A stretch of DNA of 16,932 nucleotides from JBBRUG01 sp038247995 (GTDB lineage Bacteria; Chloroflexota; Chloroflexia; Chloroflexales; Chloroflexaceae), in NCBI GenBank assembly GCA_038247995.1, contig JBBRUG010000105.1, positions 1 to 16,932 of the forward strand, read 5' to 3'. Under the pieces are notes generated by a model that did not search any database, was not told the DNA's origin, and was given only the letters and a program-made list of their open reading frames with translations. Made by a program: the position numbers and the translations under genes. Shown here one piece after another: positions 1 to 6,621 of this stretch (position 1 is the first letter of the stretch; each line of letters starts with the position of its first letter).

Positions 1-949
1 ACGCAAGCTGCTCCTGAACCTGATAGTTTCCGCCGCCCTCGTGATGATTGTAGCGCCAGACCCGGATCGTCTTCGAGCCGCTGTAATGGTTATACGCTGC
101 ATATACGGTCGATGGCGGACAGACCTCGTCCATCAATCCTACTGAAAACAGTGCGTTGGCCTGCGCCCGCGCCGCGAAGTTCACCCCGTCGAAATAGGCG
201 AGCGTGTTGAAGATCGGCTCAACCCGATCGCGGTGGGTGATCAGGTAGCGGGCGATCTCCTGGTAGGGGTGTGCATCGGTGATCTCAGTGGCGCGCTGGT
301 AGTGGCAAAGAAACGGCACATTGGGCATAGCAATGCGCAGATCGGGCACAAGCCCGGCTACGGCCAGGCTGATCCCGCCGCCCTGACTGCCGCCCGCAAC
401 CCCAACTCGTGTCGGATCGATCGCCGGATGGGCCCGCGCTGCCTCAACTGCACGCACCGCATCGGTGAACACGCGGCGGTAGTAGTAGGTTTCACGCTGC
501 GCAATGCCCCTGGTCATAAAACCGGGAAACTGCGGGCTTGCGCCGGTCGGCTCATTGTCGGGTGTGTCGCCGCGCAGCCATGCGCTGCCCTGGCCGCGGG
601 TGTCCATCACCAGGTGCGCATAACCGGCGCTGGCCCAAACCAGCCAATCGGTGGGGAAACCGCGCCCGCCGCCGTAGCCGATGTACTCGACGATACACGG
701 CAGCGGCGCACTGCGTTCGCGTGGGAGGAGCAGCCAACCCCGGATCGGCTGGCCGCCGTAGCCGTTGAAGGTCACATCGAAGACATCGAGCGTGCGCAGG
801 CCGCTGGCGTGCGCTGTAAATTGTGGGTTGAGCGGGTGTTGACGCGCAGCGGCAAGCGTTGTCGCCCAAAACGTGTCGCAGTCGGCGGGCTCGTTGCGCT
901 CGGGTTGGTAGCGTTCGAGTTCGGCCAGCGGGAGATCGAACAGGGCCAT
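1..949 (-). CDS. CE7 acetyl xylan esterase / cephalosporin-C deacetylase, 3' end cut by window edge
   Basis: The enzyme would remove acetyl groups from xylo-oligosaccharides or similar acetylated sugars (and often cephalosporin C); no signal peptide is seen, so it probably acts in the cytoplasm. The readable protein has 316 residues starting MALFDLPLAELERYQPE. The alpha/beta-hydrolase nucleophile elbow GGSQGG carries Ser188, the motif GLMDEVCPPSTVYAAYNHY carries Asp274, and NHHEGGG carries His303; this spacing is the one I recall for characterised CE7 esterases such as that of Thermotoga maritima. The RGQG motif typical of CE7 is at 118-121. Family members are about 320-325 residues, so only a few C-terminal residues lie outside the window. 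The ATG at 947-949 is preceded by GAGGAG about nine bases upstream. It lies 123 bases downstream of the MFS gene on the same strand and may be co-transcribed with it. The family call is very secure; the natural substrate is not known. Confidence 0.95.
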   Translation of the reverse strand, partial: MALFDLPLAELERYQPERNEPADCDTFWATTLAAARQHPLNPQFTAHASGLRTLDVFDVTFNGYGGQPIRGWLLLPRERSAPLPCIVEYIGYGGGRGFPTDWLVWASAGYAHLVMDTRGQGSAWLRGDTPDNEPTGASPQFPGFMTRGIAQRETYYYRRVFTDAVRAVEAARAHPAIDPTRVGVAGGSQGGGISLAVAGLVPDLRIAMPNVPFLCHYQRATEITDAHPYQEIARYLITHRDRVEPIFNTLAYFDGVNFAARAQANALFSVGLMDEVCPPSTVYAAYNHYSGSKTIRVWRYNHHEGGGNYQVQEQLA

Positions 950-1023
950 GGAGGTTGCTCCTCGCCGCAACCCGGAGCGGGCGGCGGCCATCGTACGCCG
1001 GCGCATCCGGCGCAATGGCCACT

Positions 1024-1058
1024 ATCATACCTGAAGGCACTTCAGTTGATCCTGATCA
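1024..1058 (-). promoter_or_regulatory. Possible promoter/operator region before the esterase gene
   Basis: The 123-base gap between the MFS stop and the esterase start holds a TATGAT hexamer on the minus strand (1029-1024) that could serve as a -10 element. Just upstream are two small inverted repeats: CTGAAG-gca-CTTCAG at 1031-1045 and TGATC-ct-GATCA at 1047-1058. No good -35 element is visible at the right distance, so the gene may instead be read through from the MFS gene, with the small repeats acting as an operator or weak hairpins. Confidence 0.3.
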
Positions 1059-1072
1059 CGCTGAACTGCGCG

Positions 1073-2464
1073 TTATGCCGGCACCTTCTGCACCCGTGAT
1101 TGCTGCTCGAGCGCACGCCCTTTGAGGCCAAGCGCTACCAGCGTCAGGATCACCATGACGACGCCCACGGCCAAAAAGGCCTGGCTGTAGCCGGAAACAC
1201 CGCCCCCGCGGGATTGGGCAATCGCGCCGACCAGCACACTCCCGACGAGTTGCCCGATGCCGGTACATAAGGTCAGCACGCCCTGCGCAGCCGCCCGATC
1301 CTGTTCACGCGCCTCATTCAGCATAATGTAGCGCAAAGAAGCCCCGAGCAACACGGCAATGCCCAGGCCGAAGATGATCGCAAATATGTAGTAAGGTACG
1401 ATCTGATCGCCAAAAAAGCCTAGAATCAGCAGCGCAACGGCAATCAGCGCCGAACCGGCAACAACGATCGAACGCGAACCGCGCCGATCCAACATCCGCC
1501 CGGAGACCGGTGAGCCGATCGCCATTGCCAGCACCAGCGGCAACAACATAAAACTGGCCGTCGAACTGCTGACCCCAAATGCGAGCACCAGCAGCGCCGG
1601 TACGAATACTACTGCCGTCTCACTCAAGCCTGCGCCTACGGCGAGGCCGGCAACGATGCGCACCTGGCGCGACGCGAACAGGCTCAAGCGCACCAGCGGA
1701 TCGACGGCCCGGCGTTCCACACTTACGAAGATCGGCACGAGAACCAGCGCGAGCAGCACGAGTGGCAATACCGGCGCTGTCGTGATGCTGGCAGTAAAAC
1801 TAGTCGTATCGATTTGGTTTAACGCATACGCCAGTGCGCCCAGCATCACACTCAAGATCCCCATGCCGGGCCAGTCAAACGGGAGTTGTTCCGCCGGCCG
1901 AGCCGTCGGCAGTAGCCGCAGGCTCAGCACAATCACGAGCGCTGCGATTGGCAGGTTGATCAAGAATAGCCATTGCCAGCCGGCAAGTAAGAGCAACCCG
2001 CCCAGGATCGGGCCGAGCAGAAACGCAATGCCAAAGACTGCGCCAATCAAGCCAAGCGCTGATCCGCGCTGTTCAACCGGGAATGTATCGCCAATCACTG
2101 CGGCCGCAACCGGAAAAATACCGCCGGCCCCCAGCCCTTGCAGCGCTCGGCCAAGGAGGATGATCGCGAAGGACGGCGCCAGCGCGATCATCAGTGAGCC
2201 TCCGGCGAAGAGCGCCACATTCGCCACATAGATCGTCCGGCGGCCATAGGTATCGGAAAGCTTCGCCATCAACGGCGTCCCGATCAAGCTGAACAAGACA
2301 TAGATCGCAAACACCCAGGCCAACTCACGCTCGCCGATCGCGAAGCTCGCCTGGATCATCGGCAAGGCCGGCCCGACGATGGCAATGTCCAGCGCGGCCA
2401 TCAGCACACCAATAAAGAGCACGCCAAGCAGTTGATTACGTCCACGGGTTGTTAGCGTCATCAT
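1073..2464 (-). CDS. MFS drug/proton antiporter (DHA2/EmrB-like), 463 aa
   Basis: Integral membrane exporter of the major facilitator superfamily, expected to pump small hydrophobic or toxic compounds out of the cell in exchange for protons. Residues 25-35 (LDIAIVGPALP) match the TM1 signature of multidrug antiporters, residues 62-77 (GTPLMAKLSDTYGRRT) match motif A between TM2 and TM3, and residues 141-156 (GAVFGIAFLLGPILGG) match the antiporter motif C in TM5. The protein is hydrophobic throughout and its length is typical. Two consecutive ATG codons (2464-2462 and 2461-2459) follow a GAGGTGG ribosome binding site that directly abuts the first, so the second ATG is the better-spaced start. 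A strong promoter with an overlapping perfect palindrome lies just upstream, implying control by a repressor that responds to an exported ligand; no regulator gene lies next to it. The substrate cannot be told from sequence. Confidence 0.92.
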   Translation of the reverse strand: MMTLTTRGRNQLLGVLFIGVLMAALDIAIVGPALPMIQASFAIGERELAWVFAIYVLFSLIGTPLMAKLSDTYGRRTIYVANVALFAGGSLMIALAPSFAIILLGRALQGLGAGGIFPVAAAVIGDTFPVEQRGSALGLIGAVFGIAFLLGPILGGLLLLAGWQWLFLINLPIAALVIVLSLRLLPTARPAEQLPFDWPGMGILSVMLGALAYALNQIDTTSFTASITTAPVLPLVLLALVLVPIFVSVERRAVDPLVRLSLFASRQVRIVAGLAVGAGLSETAVVFVPALLVLAFGVSSSTASFMLLPLVLAMAIGSPVSGRMLDRRGSRSIVVAGSALIAVALLILGFFGDQIVPYYIFAIIFGLGIAVLLGASLRYIMLNEAREQDRAAAQGVLTLCTGIGQLVGSVLVGAIAQSRGGGVSGYSQAFLAVGVVMVILTLVALGLKGRALEQQSRVQKVPA

Positions 2465-2471
2465 CCACCTC

Positions 2472-2513
2472 GCTACAATCTAAATAGTCAGTTCTGACTA
2501 TTTAGATTGTAGC
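2472..2513. promoter_or_regulatory. Perfect inverted repeat (20-bp arms, 2-bp centre) overlapping the MFS promoter
   Basis: The left arm (2472-2491) begins GCTACAATC and ends AGTCAG; the right arm (2494-2513) is its exact reverse complement, separated only by TT. The centre reads TAGTCAGTTCTGACTA, the style of a TetR- or MarR-family operator. It covers the -10 element and the predicted start site of the minus-strand MFS gene. Because the predicted transcript starts within the repeat, its RNA would carry only about one arm, which argues for a DNA operator rather than an RNA hairpin. The regulator family is inferred. Confidence 0.8.
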
Positions 2514-2533
2514 ACGCTCGCGTCGGCTGTCAA
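2506..2533 (-). promoter_or_regulatory. Sigma70-type promoter of the MFS exporter gene
   Basis: Read on the minus strand, a consensus -35 hexamer TTGACA (2533-2528) is followed after 16 bases by TACAAT (2511-2506), one mismatch from the consensus -10. The expected transcription start is near 2499, giving a leader of about 35 bases before the double ATG. This is the best-matching promoter in the window. Its -10 element and predicted start fall inside the palindrome at 2472-2513. Confidence 0.8.
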
Positions 2534-2577
2534 GCGCCGCCCGTCCGTCGGGTTATGCATTCTCGTAGTGTGTACGG

Positions 2578-2615
2578 AAGGACGAACACCGCGCATTTGC
2601 GCGGCATTCGTCCTT
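2578..2615. terminator. Long hairpin between the holin-family gene and the MFS promoter
   Basis: An outer stem AAGGACGAA (2578-2586) pairs with TTCGTCCTT (2607-2615), and an inner stem CCGCGC (2589-2594) pairs with GCGCGG (2599-2604) around an ATTT loop; the two stems are separated by an unpaired CA on each side. It lies 54 bases after the stop codon of the minus-strand holin-family gene. There is no T-tract on either side, so it is either a factor-independent terminator of unusual type, a transcript-stabilising stem, or an insulator ahead of the MFS promoter. Confidence 0.5.
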
Positions 2616-2669
2616 GGTCGATCGCTCTTCGCCCCTCGAAGAACTGCGAACGGTCAGCCTGCTCGACTG

Positions 2670-3062
2670 TCACGCCCTGCGGCGCTGCGGCTCACGCTCA
2701 TCGGGCAGGAACAATGAGAGCAAGAACGACACAATACTCACGACAATCGCGCCGAAGAAGGCCGGCCAGAAACCATCGACGACAAAACCCACCCCAAACC
2801 AATTCTGGGCAACCCACGATGAGAGTGAGAAGCAGATCGCGTTGATCACCAGCATAAAAAAGCCCAGTGTCAGCAAGACCAGCGGGCATGAGAGTAAGGT
2901 GAGTAGCGGACGAATAAAGGCATTAATCAGCCCGAATACCGCCGCCGTCACGAATACCGCTGTCCACGAGTTGGCATCGTCGGCGATCGTAATTCCCGGC
3001 ACAAGCCAGGCCGACGCCAGAATCGCAATGGCCGTAATCACCCAGCGTACCAATAAGCGCAT
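2670..3062 (-). CDS. Phage holin family (4-TM, superfamily IV-like) membrane protein, 130 aa
   Basis: Small integral membrane protein of the widespread bacterial family annotated 'phage holin family' (Pfam Phage_holin_4_2), whose members are mostly chromosomal and of unknown function despite the name. Four hydrophobic stretches are visible: about residues 5-24, 33-50, 55-85 and 102-124. The segment NAFIRPLLTLLSCPLVLLTL with the following GFFMLVINA is the family hallmark. The start chosen is the ATG at 3062-3060, which follows AGGAGAAGAACC; a longer in-frame extension to 3155 overlaps the upstream MFS gene, is hydrophilic and non-conserved in appearance, and has no ribosome binding site. The gene lies 46 bases after the second MFS transporter and is probably co-transcribed. 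No prophage genes are nearby, so lysis is not its likely role. Confidence 0.85.
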   Translation of the reverse strand: MRLLVRWVITAIAILASAWLVPGITIADDANSWTAVFVTAAVFGLINAFIRPLLTLLSCPLVLLTLGFFMLVINAICFSLSSWVAQNWFGVGFVVDGFWPAFFGAIVVSIVSFLLSLFLPDEREPQRRRA

Positions 3063-3077
3063 GGTTCTTCTCCTCTC

Positions 3078-3105
3078 TATCTGCGCAATCTGCGCAATCT
3101 GCGGA
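3078..3105. repeat. Short tandem repeat, about three units of CTGCGCAAT
   Basis: The gap between the MFS stop at 3109 and the holin-family start at 3062 contains CTGCGCAAT twice, followed by a partial third unit CTGCGGA. It lies directly upstream of the ribosome binding site. It looks like simple intergenic repetition; no function is evident. Confidence 0.6.
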
Positions 3106-3108
3106 TCA

Positions 3109-4686
3109 TCATCGCGGCCTGAGCCAGAACCAGGCCAGCGCCCCCGAAAACACACACAAACTCGCGCCCACGAGCAGCGCCGATGCGGTGCCGACGCTGT
3201 ACGACTCGCGGTACAAACTCAGGAGCGTGAGCTGCACAATCACCCGGGGATCGTCTTCGGCAAGGGTAAATGGGGTGCGTAGCGTTTCATTCAGGGCATC
3301 GAGGGCGCGTGATTGTTGCTCGGCACTAAGCCCCAAATTGGCGATCCGGCCGGCAAAATCGCTCAGCCCCGAAAATTGGGCTACCGTGCCCAAAACCACG
3401 CCGGCCAGCGCGCCGCCCACCAGGCCGGCGGCTTTGTTGATCCCCGAACTGACACCCACCAGATCGGCGGACAGGGCGCTGAGGAACAAGTTGCTCCAGG
3501 CTGTCGAAGCGACCAGGAAGCCCAGGCCGAAGAGCATCATCGGCGGGACGAGCAAGAGATAGGGCGCACTGGGGCGCGCCAACGCCGTGAGTCCCATCGC
3601 CGCCGCCATTGCCCCCAGGCCTACGGCTACAACCAACGGGCTGGGTTGCTGATAGGCGAAGCGGGCCGTCCAGCGCAGCGTGAAGACCGCAACGGCCAGA
3701 ATCGGCGCAAGCGCGATCCCGCCGAGAAGTGCCGGCATCTGCTGCACGGTGGTAAAGAAGCCGAAGAGTTGGAGTGCGTACCCGCTCAGGGCGAAGGTAA
3801 GCGTCGCCGAGACGAGGACGAGCATCAGTAAGAAGTGGGGCGGCGGCGCGTCAACTTCGCTAAAGCGAACCTTCCGGAGCGTCGGTTGCGGTCGGATCAG
3901 CAGCACCAGCAAGCCGATCATGCCCGCGCCACCTGCAGCCAATGTGATCGGGTTCTGCCATGTGCCGCTCGCCCGCGCCACAGACAGACCGAAGATCACC
4001 AGCAGAAAAACCAGCGTCCAGGCGCGCGTGGTTAGCGCATCGCGCCGCCCAAAGCCGCCCCGCGCCTTGCTCTCGGGCAGGTAACGCCAGGCAAGTGCAA
4101 TCCCCGCCAGACCGGTGACGATCGGCACGGCAACTACCCAACGCCAGCCGAGCCGGGCCTCAATCGGGATCGCTGCGAGGATGGCCAATGTGCCCAACGC
4201 TGTGGCTAGTGTATAGGCGAGTAGGGCATTTGAGCGCTCGCGTTCAGCGAAGGTGAGCCGAATAATGCCGAGCGTGAGCGGAAACACCAGCGCGCCCATA
4301 ACGCCAATCAGGGCGCGCACAACGATGAGCGCGGGTAAGTTCAGGGCGATCAGCGAAAGCATATTTGCTGCCGTAAAACCGATCGCCCCGATCAGGAAGA
4401 AGCGCCGCCGCCCAAAGAGATCGCCGAGCACACCCCCCAATAACTGGCAGGCCACGAATATAACGACCCCCAGGTTCGTCAGCAAGCGGTACTGATCCGC
4501 CGCCATCCCAAAGGCCGAAGCGGGAATATCGAGCTCGATCAGCAGCAGGCGCGGCTCGGCAAGTTTGGCAAAACCAACGAGGCAACATGCAGCCAGAATC
4601 CACCAGCGGCGCGGATCGTCGTAGCTTGCCGATGCAGCCGCCTGGTTAGGGGCGGCGGCGCTCATCTGGTCGTTCATAGCGTACAC
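3109..4686 (-). CDS. MFS transporter, about 522-525 aa
   Basis: Second major facilitator superfamily transporter, a multi-span inner membrane protein. A hydrophilic N-terminus of about 25 residues precedes the first span (WWILAACCLVGFAKL). Motif A is seen at about residues 84-97 (GGVLGDLFGRRRFF). At least twelve hydrophobic segments can be counted and the length would allow fourteen. The centre (near residues 270-285) has a charged loop. The start is uncertain: GTG at 4686-4684 or ATG at 4677-4675 three codons inside; neither has a convincing ribosome binding site, and the ATG is the simpler choice. The gene is divergent from the GH32 beta-fructosidase across a 305-base region with inverted repeats, which hints at a sugar-related role, but the fold also fits a drug exporter. 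The substrate is unknown. Confidence 0.88.
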   Translation of the reverse strand: MYAMNDQMSAAAPNQAAASASYDDPRRWWILAACCLVGFAKLAEPRLLLIELDIPASAFGMAADQYRLLTNLGVVIFVACQLLGGVLGDLFGRRRFFLIGAIGFTAANMLSLIALNLPALIVVRALIGVMGALVFPLTLGIIRLTFAERERSNALLAYTLATALGTLAILAAIPIEARLGWRWVVAVPIVTGLAGIALAWRYLPESKARGGFGRRDALTTRAWTLVFLLVIFGLSVARASGTWQNPITLAAGGAGMIGLLVLLIRPQPTLRKVRFSEVDAPPPHFLLMLVLVSATLTFALSGYALQLFGFFTTVQQMPALLGGIALAPILAVAVFTLRWTARFAYQQPSPLVVAVGLGAMAAAMGLTALARPSAPYLLLVPPMMLFGLGFLVASTAWSNLFLSALSADLVGVSSGINKAAGLVGGALAGVVLGTVAQFSGLSDFAGRIANLGLSAEQQSRALDALNETLRTPFTLAEDDPRVIVQLTLLSLYRESYSVGTASALLVGASLCVFSGALAWFWLRPR

Positions 4687-4752
4687 TCAGCAGCGCTGAG
4701 CGCATAGAATCAGGATCTGTCCCCTACATTAGTGGATCGCGCCGGGCGGCGC

Positions 4753-4782
4753 ATCACACGAATTGAAGTATTTTCATGTGAT
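4753..4782. promoter_or_regulatory. Spaced inverted repeat, candidate operator between divergent MFS and GH32 genes
   Basis: ATCACACGAA (4753-4762) and TTCATGTGAT (4773-4782) are reverse complements with one mismatch, separated by a 10-base AT-rich spacer (TTGAAGTATT). The centre-to-centre distance of 20 bases is two helical turns, as expected for a dimeric regulator. It sits 66 bases before the MFS gene and 209 bases before GH32 and could serve either or both. The half sites resemble CRP halves but face the opposite way. Confidence 0.45.
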
Positions 4783-4898
4783 CATCCCGATCTCAGGCCC
4801 GGTGTTCGCCACCGTAGCCATTCTGTTACTCTTCCTAGTCCAATTCGGCGGAAGCTCGCCAGGGGTTGGACGCGGGTTTGCGCCCGCCACAGTGCGGT

Positions 4899-4931
4899 GT
4901 CCGCCGTAGGCGGACGTACGCTTTAGCGTAC
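4899..4931. repeat. Two back-to-back hairpins (REP-like palindromic unit)
   Basis: GTCCGCC-gta-GGCGGAC (4899-4915) is followed with no gap by GTACGC-ttta-GCGTAC (4916-4931). Both stems are perfect. Paired palindromes of this kind are typical of dispersed extragenic elements. An 11-base piece of the second stem on the opposite strand, TACGCTAAAGC, also occurs in the lysS leader at about 12339-12349. Only one complete copy is present in the window. Confidence 0.6.
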
Positions 4932-4991
4932 TAGGGTTCCAGCGCTCGTTTGTGCAGAGCATCGCCACAGCGGGGTTAAAGGGGTAACTGG

Positions 4992-6413
4992 ATGTCAATC
5001 GATCGCCGCCCGCGCCTACACTTCACGCCACCGGCGGGCTGGCTCAACGACCCGAACGGGCTGATCTATCACGCCGGCGAGTACCACCTGTTCTACCAGC
5101 ATCATCCGTACTCGCTGGTGTGGGGGCCGATGCACTGGGGCCACGCGGTGAGTCGCGATCTGGTGCACTGGGAGCACCTGCCGATTGCGCTGGCCCCCGA
5201 CGAACTCGGCGCGATCTTCTCGGGCAGCGCCGTGATCGACCGGCACAACACGGCCGGTTTCGGCGCCGGGGCGCTGATCACGATCTTCACCCATCATCAG
5301 GAAGCGCGCCAGGTGCAGAGCCTGGCCTACAGCAGCGATGACGGTCGGAGTTGGACGAAGTACGCGGGCAACCCGGTGCTCGCCCCGCCCGACGCCCCGC
5401 TGAATTTCCGCGACCCGCGCGTATTCTGGTACGGCGCTGCGCACGACGGCCACTGGGTGATGGCCCTGGCGGTTGATCAGGAGATTTGGCTGTACACGTC
5501 ACCCGATCTGAAACGCTGGACAAAAGCGAGCGCGTTCGGCGCGGGGTATGGTGAGCATGCGGGCGTTTGGGAATGCCCGGAGCTGCTGAGCTTAGCGATC
5601 GACGGCGGTCCGGAACGCTGTTGGGTGCTGATCGTCAGCGTGCAGCATGGCGCGCCGGCCGGCGGCAGCGGCACGCAATACTTCGTCGGCGCGTTCGACG
5701 GGGCAACCTTTACCTGCGCCGACCCGCCCGGCACAGTGCGCTGGGCCGATTACGGCGCCGACTTCTACGCCGCCCAAGCCTGGAACGCCGCCCCCGGCGA
5801 GCGCACGCTCTGGCTGGCCTGGATGAACAACTGGGAGTATGCGCGGGAGACGCCGGCGCGCAAATGGCGCGGCATGATCAGCGCCCCGCGTGAAGTGAGC
5901 CTCACGCGTACCGGCGAGCGCCTGACCCTGGTGCAGCGCCTCGCGCCCGAACTGACGGCGAATTGGCCGATCAGCGCGACCCTGCGTGATCAGGCGTTGG
6001 GCGAGGGCGGCTATGCCGTGCCGGGCGGCCCAACCTTATTGATCACGGCAACCTTCAGCGTGGCTAGCGCTACGGCGCAGCAGGTTGGGCTGCGGGTGGG
6101 CGTGGGAGGCGCCGCAGCGACAAGCGTGACCTACGCTATTGAAGACGCGACCCTCACTGTGGATCGCACGTGGGCCGGCGCGGCGTTCTCCGCTATCGCG
6201 CCGCGCCAAACCGCGCCCCTCGCCGCTGCGGATGGCCTGATCCGGCTGGAAATTCTCGTGGACACGGGCTCAATCGAGGTCTTTGCCGCCGATGGAAGCG
6301 TAACGCTTACCAGCCAGATCTTCCCTGAGCCGGCGAGCACGGGTGTGGAAGTGTTTGCCGTTGGCGGCGCGGCGCGGCTGGTCGAACTGAAGATTCGGAC
6401 ACCGGAGGGGTAG
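4992..6413 (+). CDS. GH32 beta-fructosidase (sucrose/fructan hydrolase), 473 aa
   Basis: Glycoside hydrolase that releases fructose from sucrose, sucrose-6-phosphate or fructans by a retaining mechanism. All three family blocks are present: WLNDPNG with nucleophile Asp20, FRDP with transition-state Asp141, and WECPEL with acid/base Glu194. The FSGS motif is at 76-79. The N-terminal five-bladed propeller runs to roughly residue 310 and the C-terminal beta-sandwich to the end, with the typical segment LVDTGSIEVFAADGSVTLTS. There is no signal peptide, so the enzyme is probably cytoplasmic and acts on imported sugar. The ATG is preceded by a weak AAAGGGG. It is alone on this strand and divergent from an MFS transporter that might import its substrate. 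The family is certain; invertase versus levanase or sucrose-6-phosphate preference cannot be decided from sequence alone. Confidence 0.97.
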   Translation: MSIDRRPRLHFTPPAGWLNDPNGLIYHAGEYHLFYQHHPYSLVWGPMHWGHAVSRDLVHWEHLPIALAPDELGAIFSGSAVIDRHNTAGFGAGALITIFTHHQEARQVQSLAYSSDDGRSWTKYAGNPVLAPPDAPLNFRDPRVFWYGAAHDGHWVMALAVDQEIWLYTSPDLKRWTKASAFGAGYGEHAGVWECPELLSLAIDGGPERCWVLIVSVQHGAPAGGSGTQYFVGAFDGATFTCADPPGTVRWADYGADFYAAQAWNAAPGERTLWLAWMNNWEYARETPARKWRGMISAPREVSLTRTGERLTLVQRLAPELTANWPISATLRDQALGEGGYAVPGGPTLLITATFSVASATAQQVGLRVGVGGAAATSVTYAIEDATLTVDRTWAGAAFSAIAPRQTAPLAAADGLIRLEILVDTGSIEVFAADGSVTLTSQIFPEPASTGVEVFAVGGAARLVELKIRTPEG

Positions 6414-6621
6414 CGGAAGCGTGATCCGCAGCTATGGCGATCAGGGATAATTCGGCCGTTCATACAGTATGTTCAGCCTTGCACACTGCCTTCAGACTGC
6501 CTTCCACAACTGCCTTGCCCAACTGTTCCCCGTCTCTCCGTCACGCGGAGAGAGGGTTGAGGGGTGAGGATAGCGCGGATCGGCTGACGTTGCTTATGCC
6601 CTGGCTTGCTGGGTGCGGTGC
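6414..6621. other. Convergent intergenic region after GH32
   Basis: No gene is seen. ACTGCCTT occurs three times (6485-6492, 6496-6503, 6509-6516). A hairpin CTCTCCG-tcacg-CGGAGAG lies at 6534-6552, followed by a GAGGGTTGAGGGGTGAGG purine run. The hairpin lies between two converging genes and could end transcription from both, but no T-tract follows on either strand. Confidence 0.45.
6534..6552. terminator. Hairpin between convergent GH32 and lipoprotein genes
   Basis: A 7-bp perfect stem with a 5-base loop, placed 121 bases after the GH32 stop and 70 bases after the lipoprotein stop on the other strand. It lacks a T-tract, so the terminator call is tentative. Confidence 0.4.

Larger units (their letters stand above)
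4687..4991. other. Divergent intergenic region between the MFS transporter and GH32 genes
   Basis: This 305-base region contains no credible gene. It holds a small inverted repeat next to the MFS start (CTCAGC-agc-GCTGAG, 4686-4700), a larger spaced inverted repeat at 4753-4782, and two back-to-back hairpins at 4899-4931. I could not find a convincing -35/-10 pair for either gene. The GH32 ribosome binding site is weak: AAAGGGG about eight bases before the ATG. Confidence 0.6.

Noticed and set aside
233..1099. Plus-strand open frame of 288 codons at the left end
   Set aside because: It is antisense to the CE7 esterase, whose catalytic triad and length are intact; the translation is low-complexity and Ala/Arg/Gly-rich.
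1656..2231. Plus-strand open frame inside the first MFS gene
   Set aside because: The translation is Ser/Pro/Ile-rich without a fold pattern; the opposite strand carries clear MFS motifs.
2670..3062. Prophage lysis gene
   Set aside because: Despite the family name, no endolysin, integrase or phage structural gene is near; the family is mostly chromosomal.
3063..3155. N-terminal extension of the holin-family protein
   Set aside because: The extra 31 residues overlap the upstream MFS gene, include the tandem CTGCGCAAT repeat, and have no ribosome binding site, whereas the ATG at 3062 has AGGAGAAG.
2614..3282. Plus-strand open frame opposite the holin-family gene and the end of the MFS gene
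   Set aside because: It spans two convincing minus-strand genes and their gap and shows no domain.
4753..4782. CRP/FNR site
   Set aside because: The TCACA and TGTGA halves face the wrong way and the spacing is larger than in CRP sites, so I kept only a generic inverted repeat.
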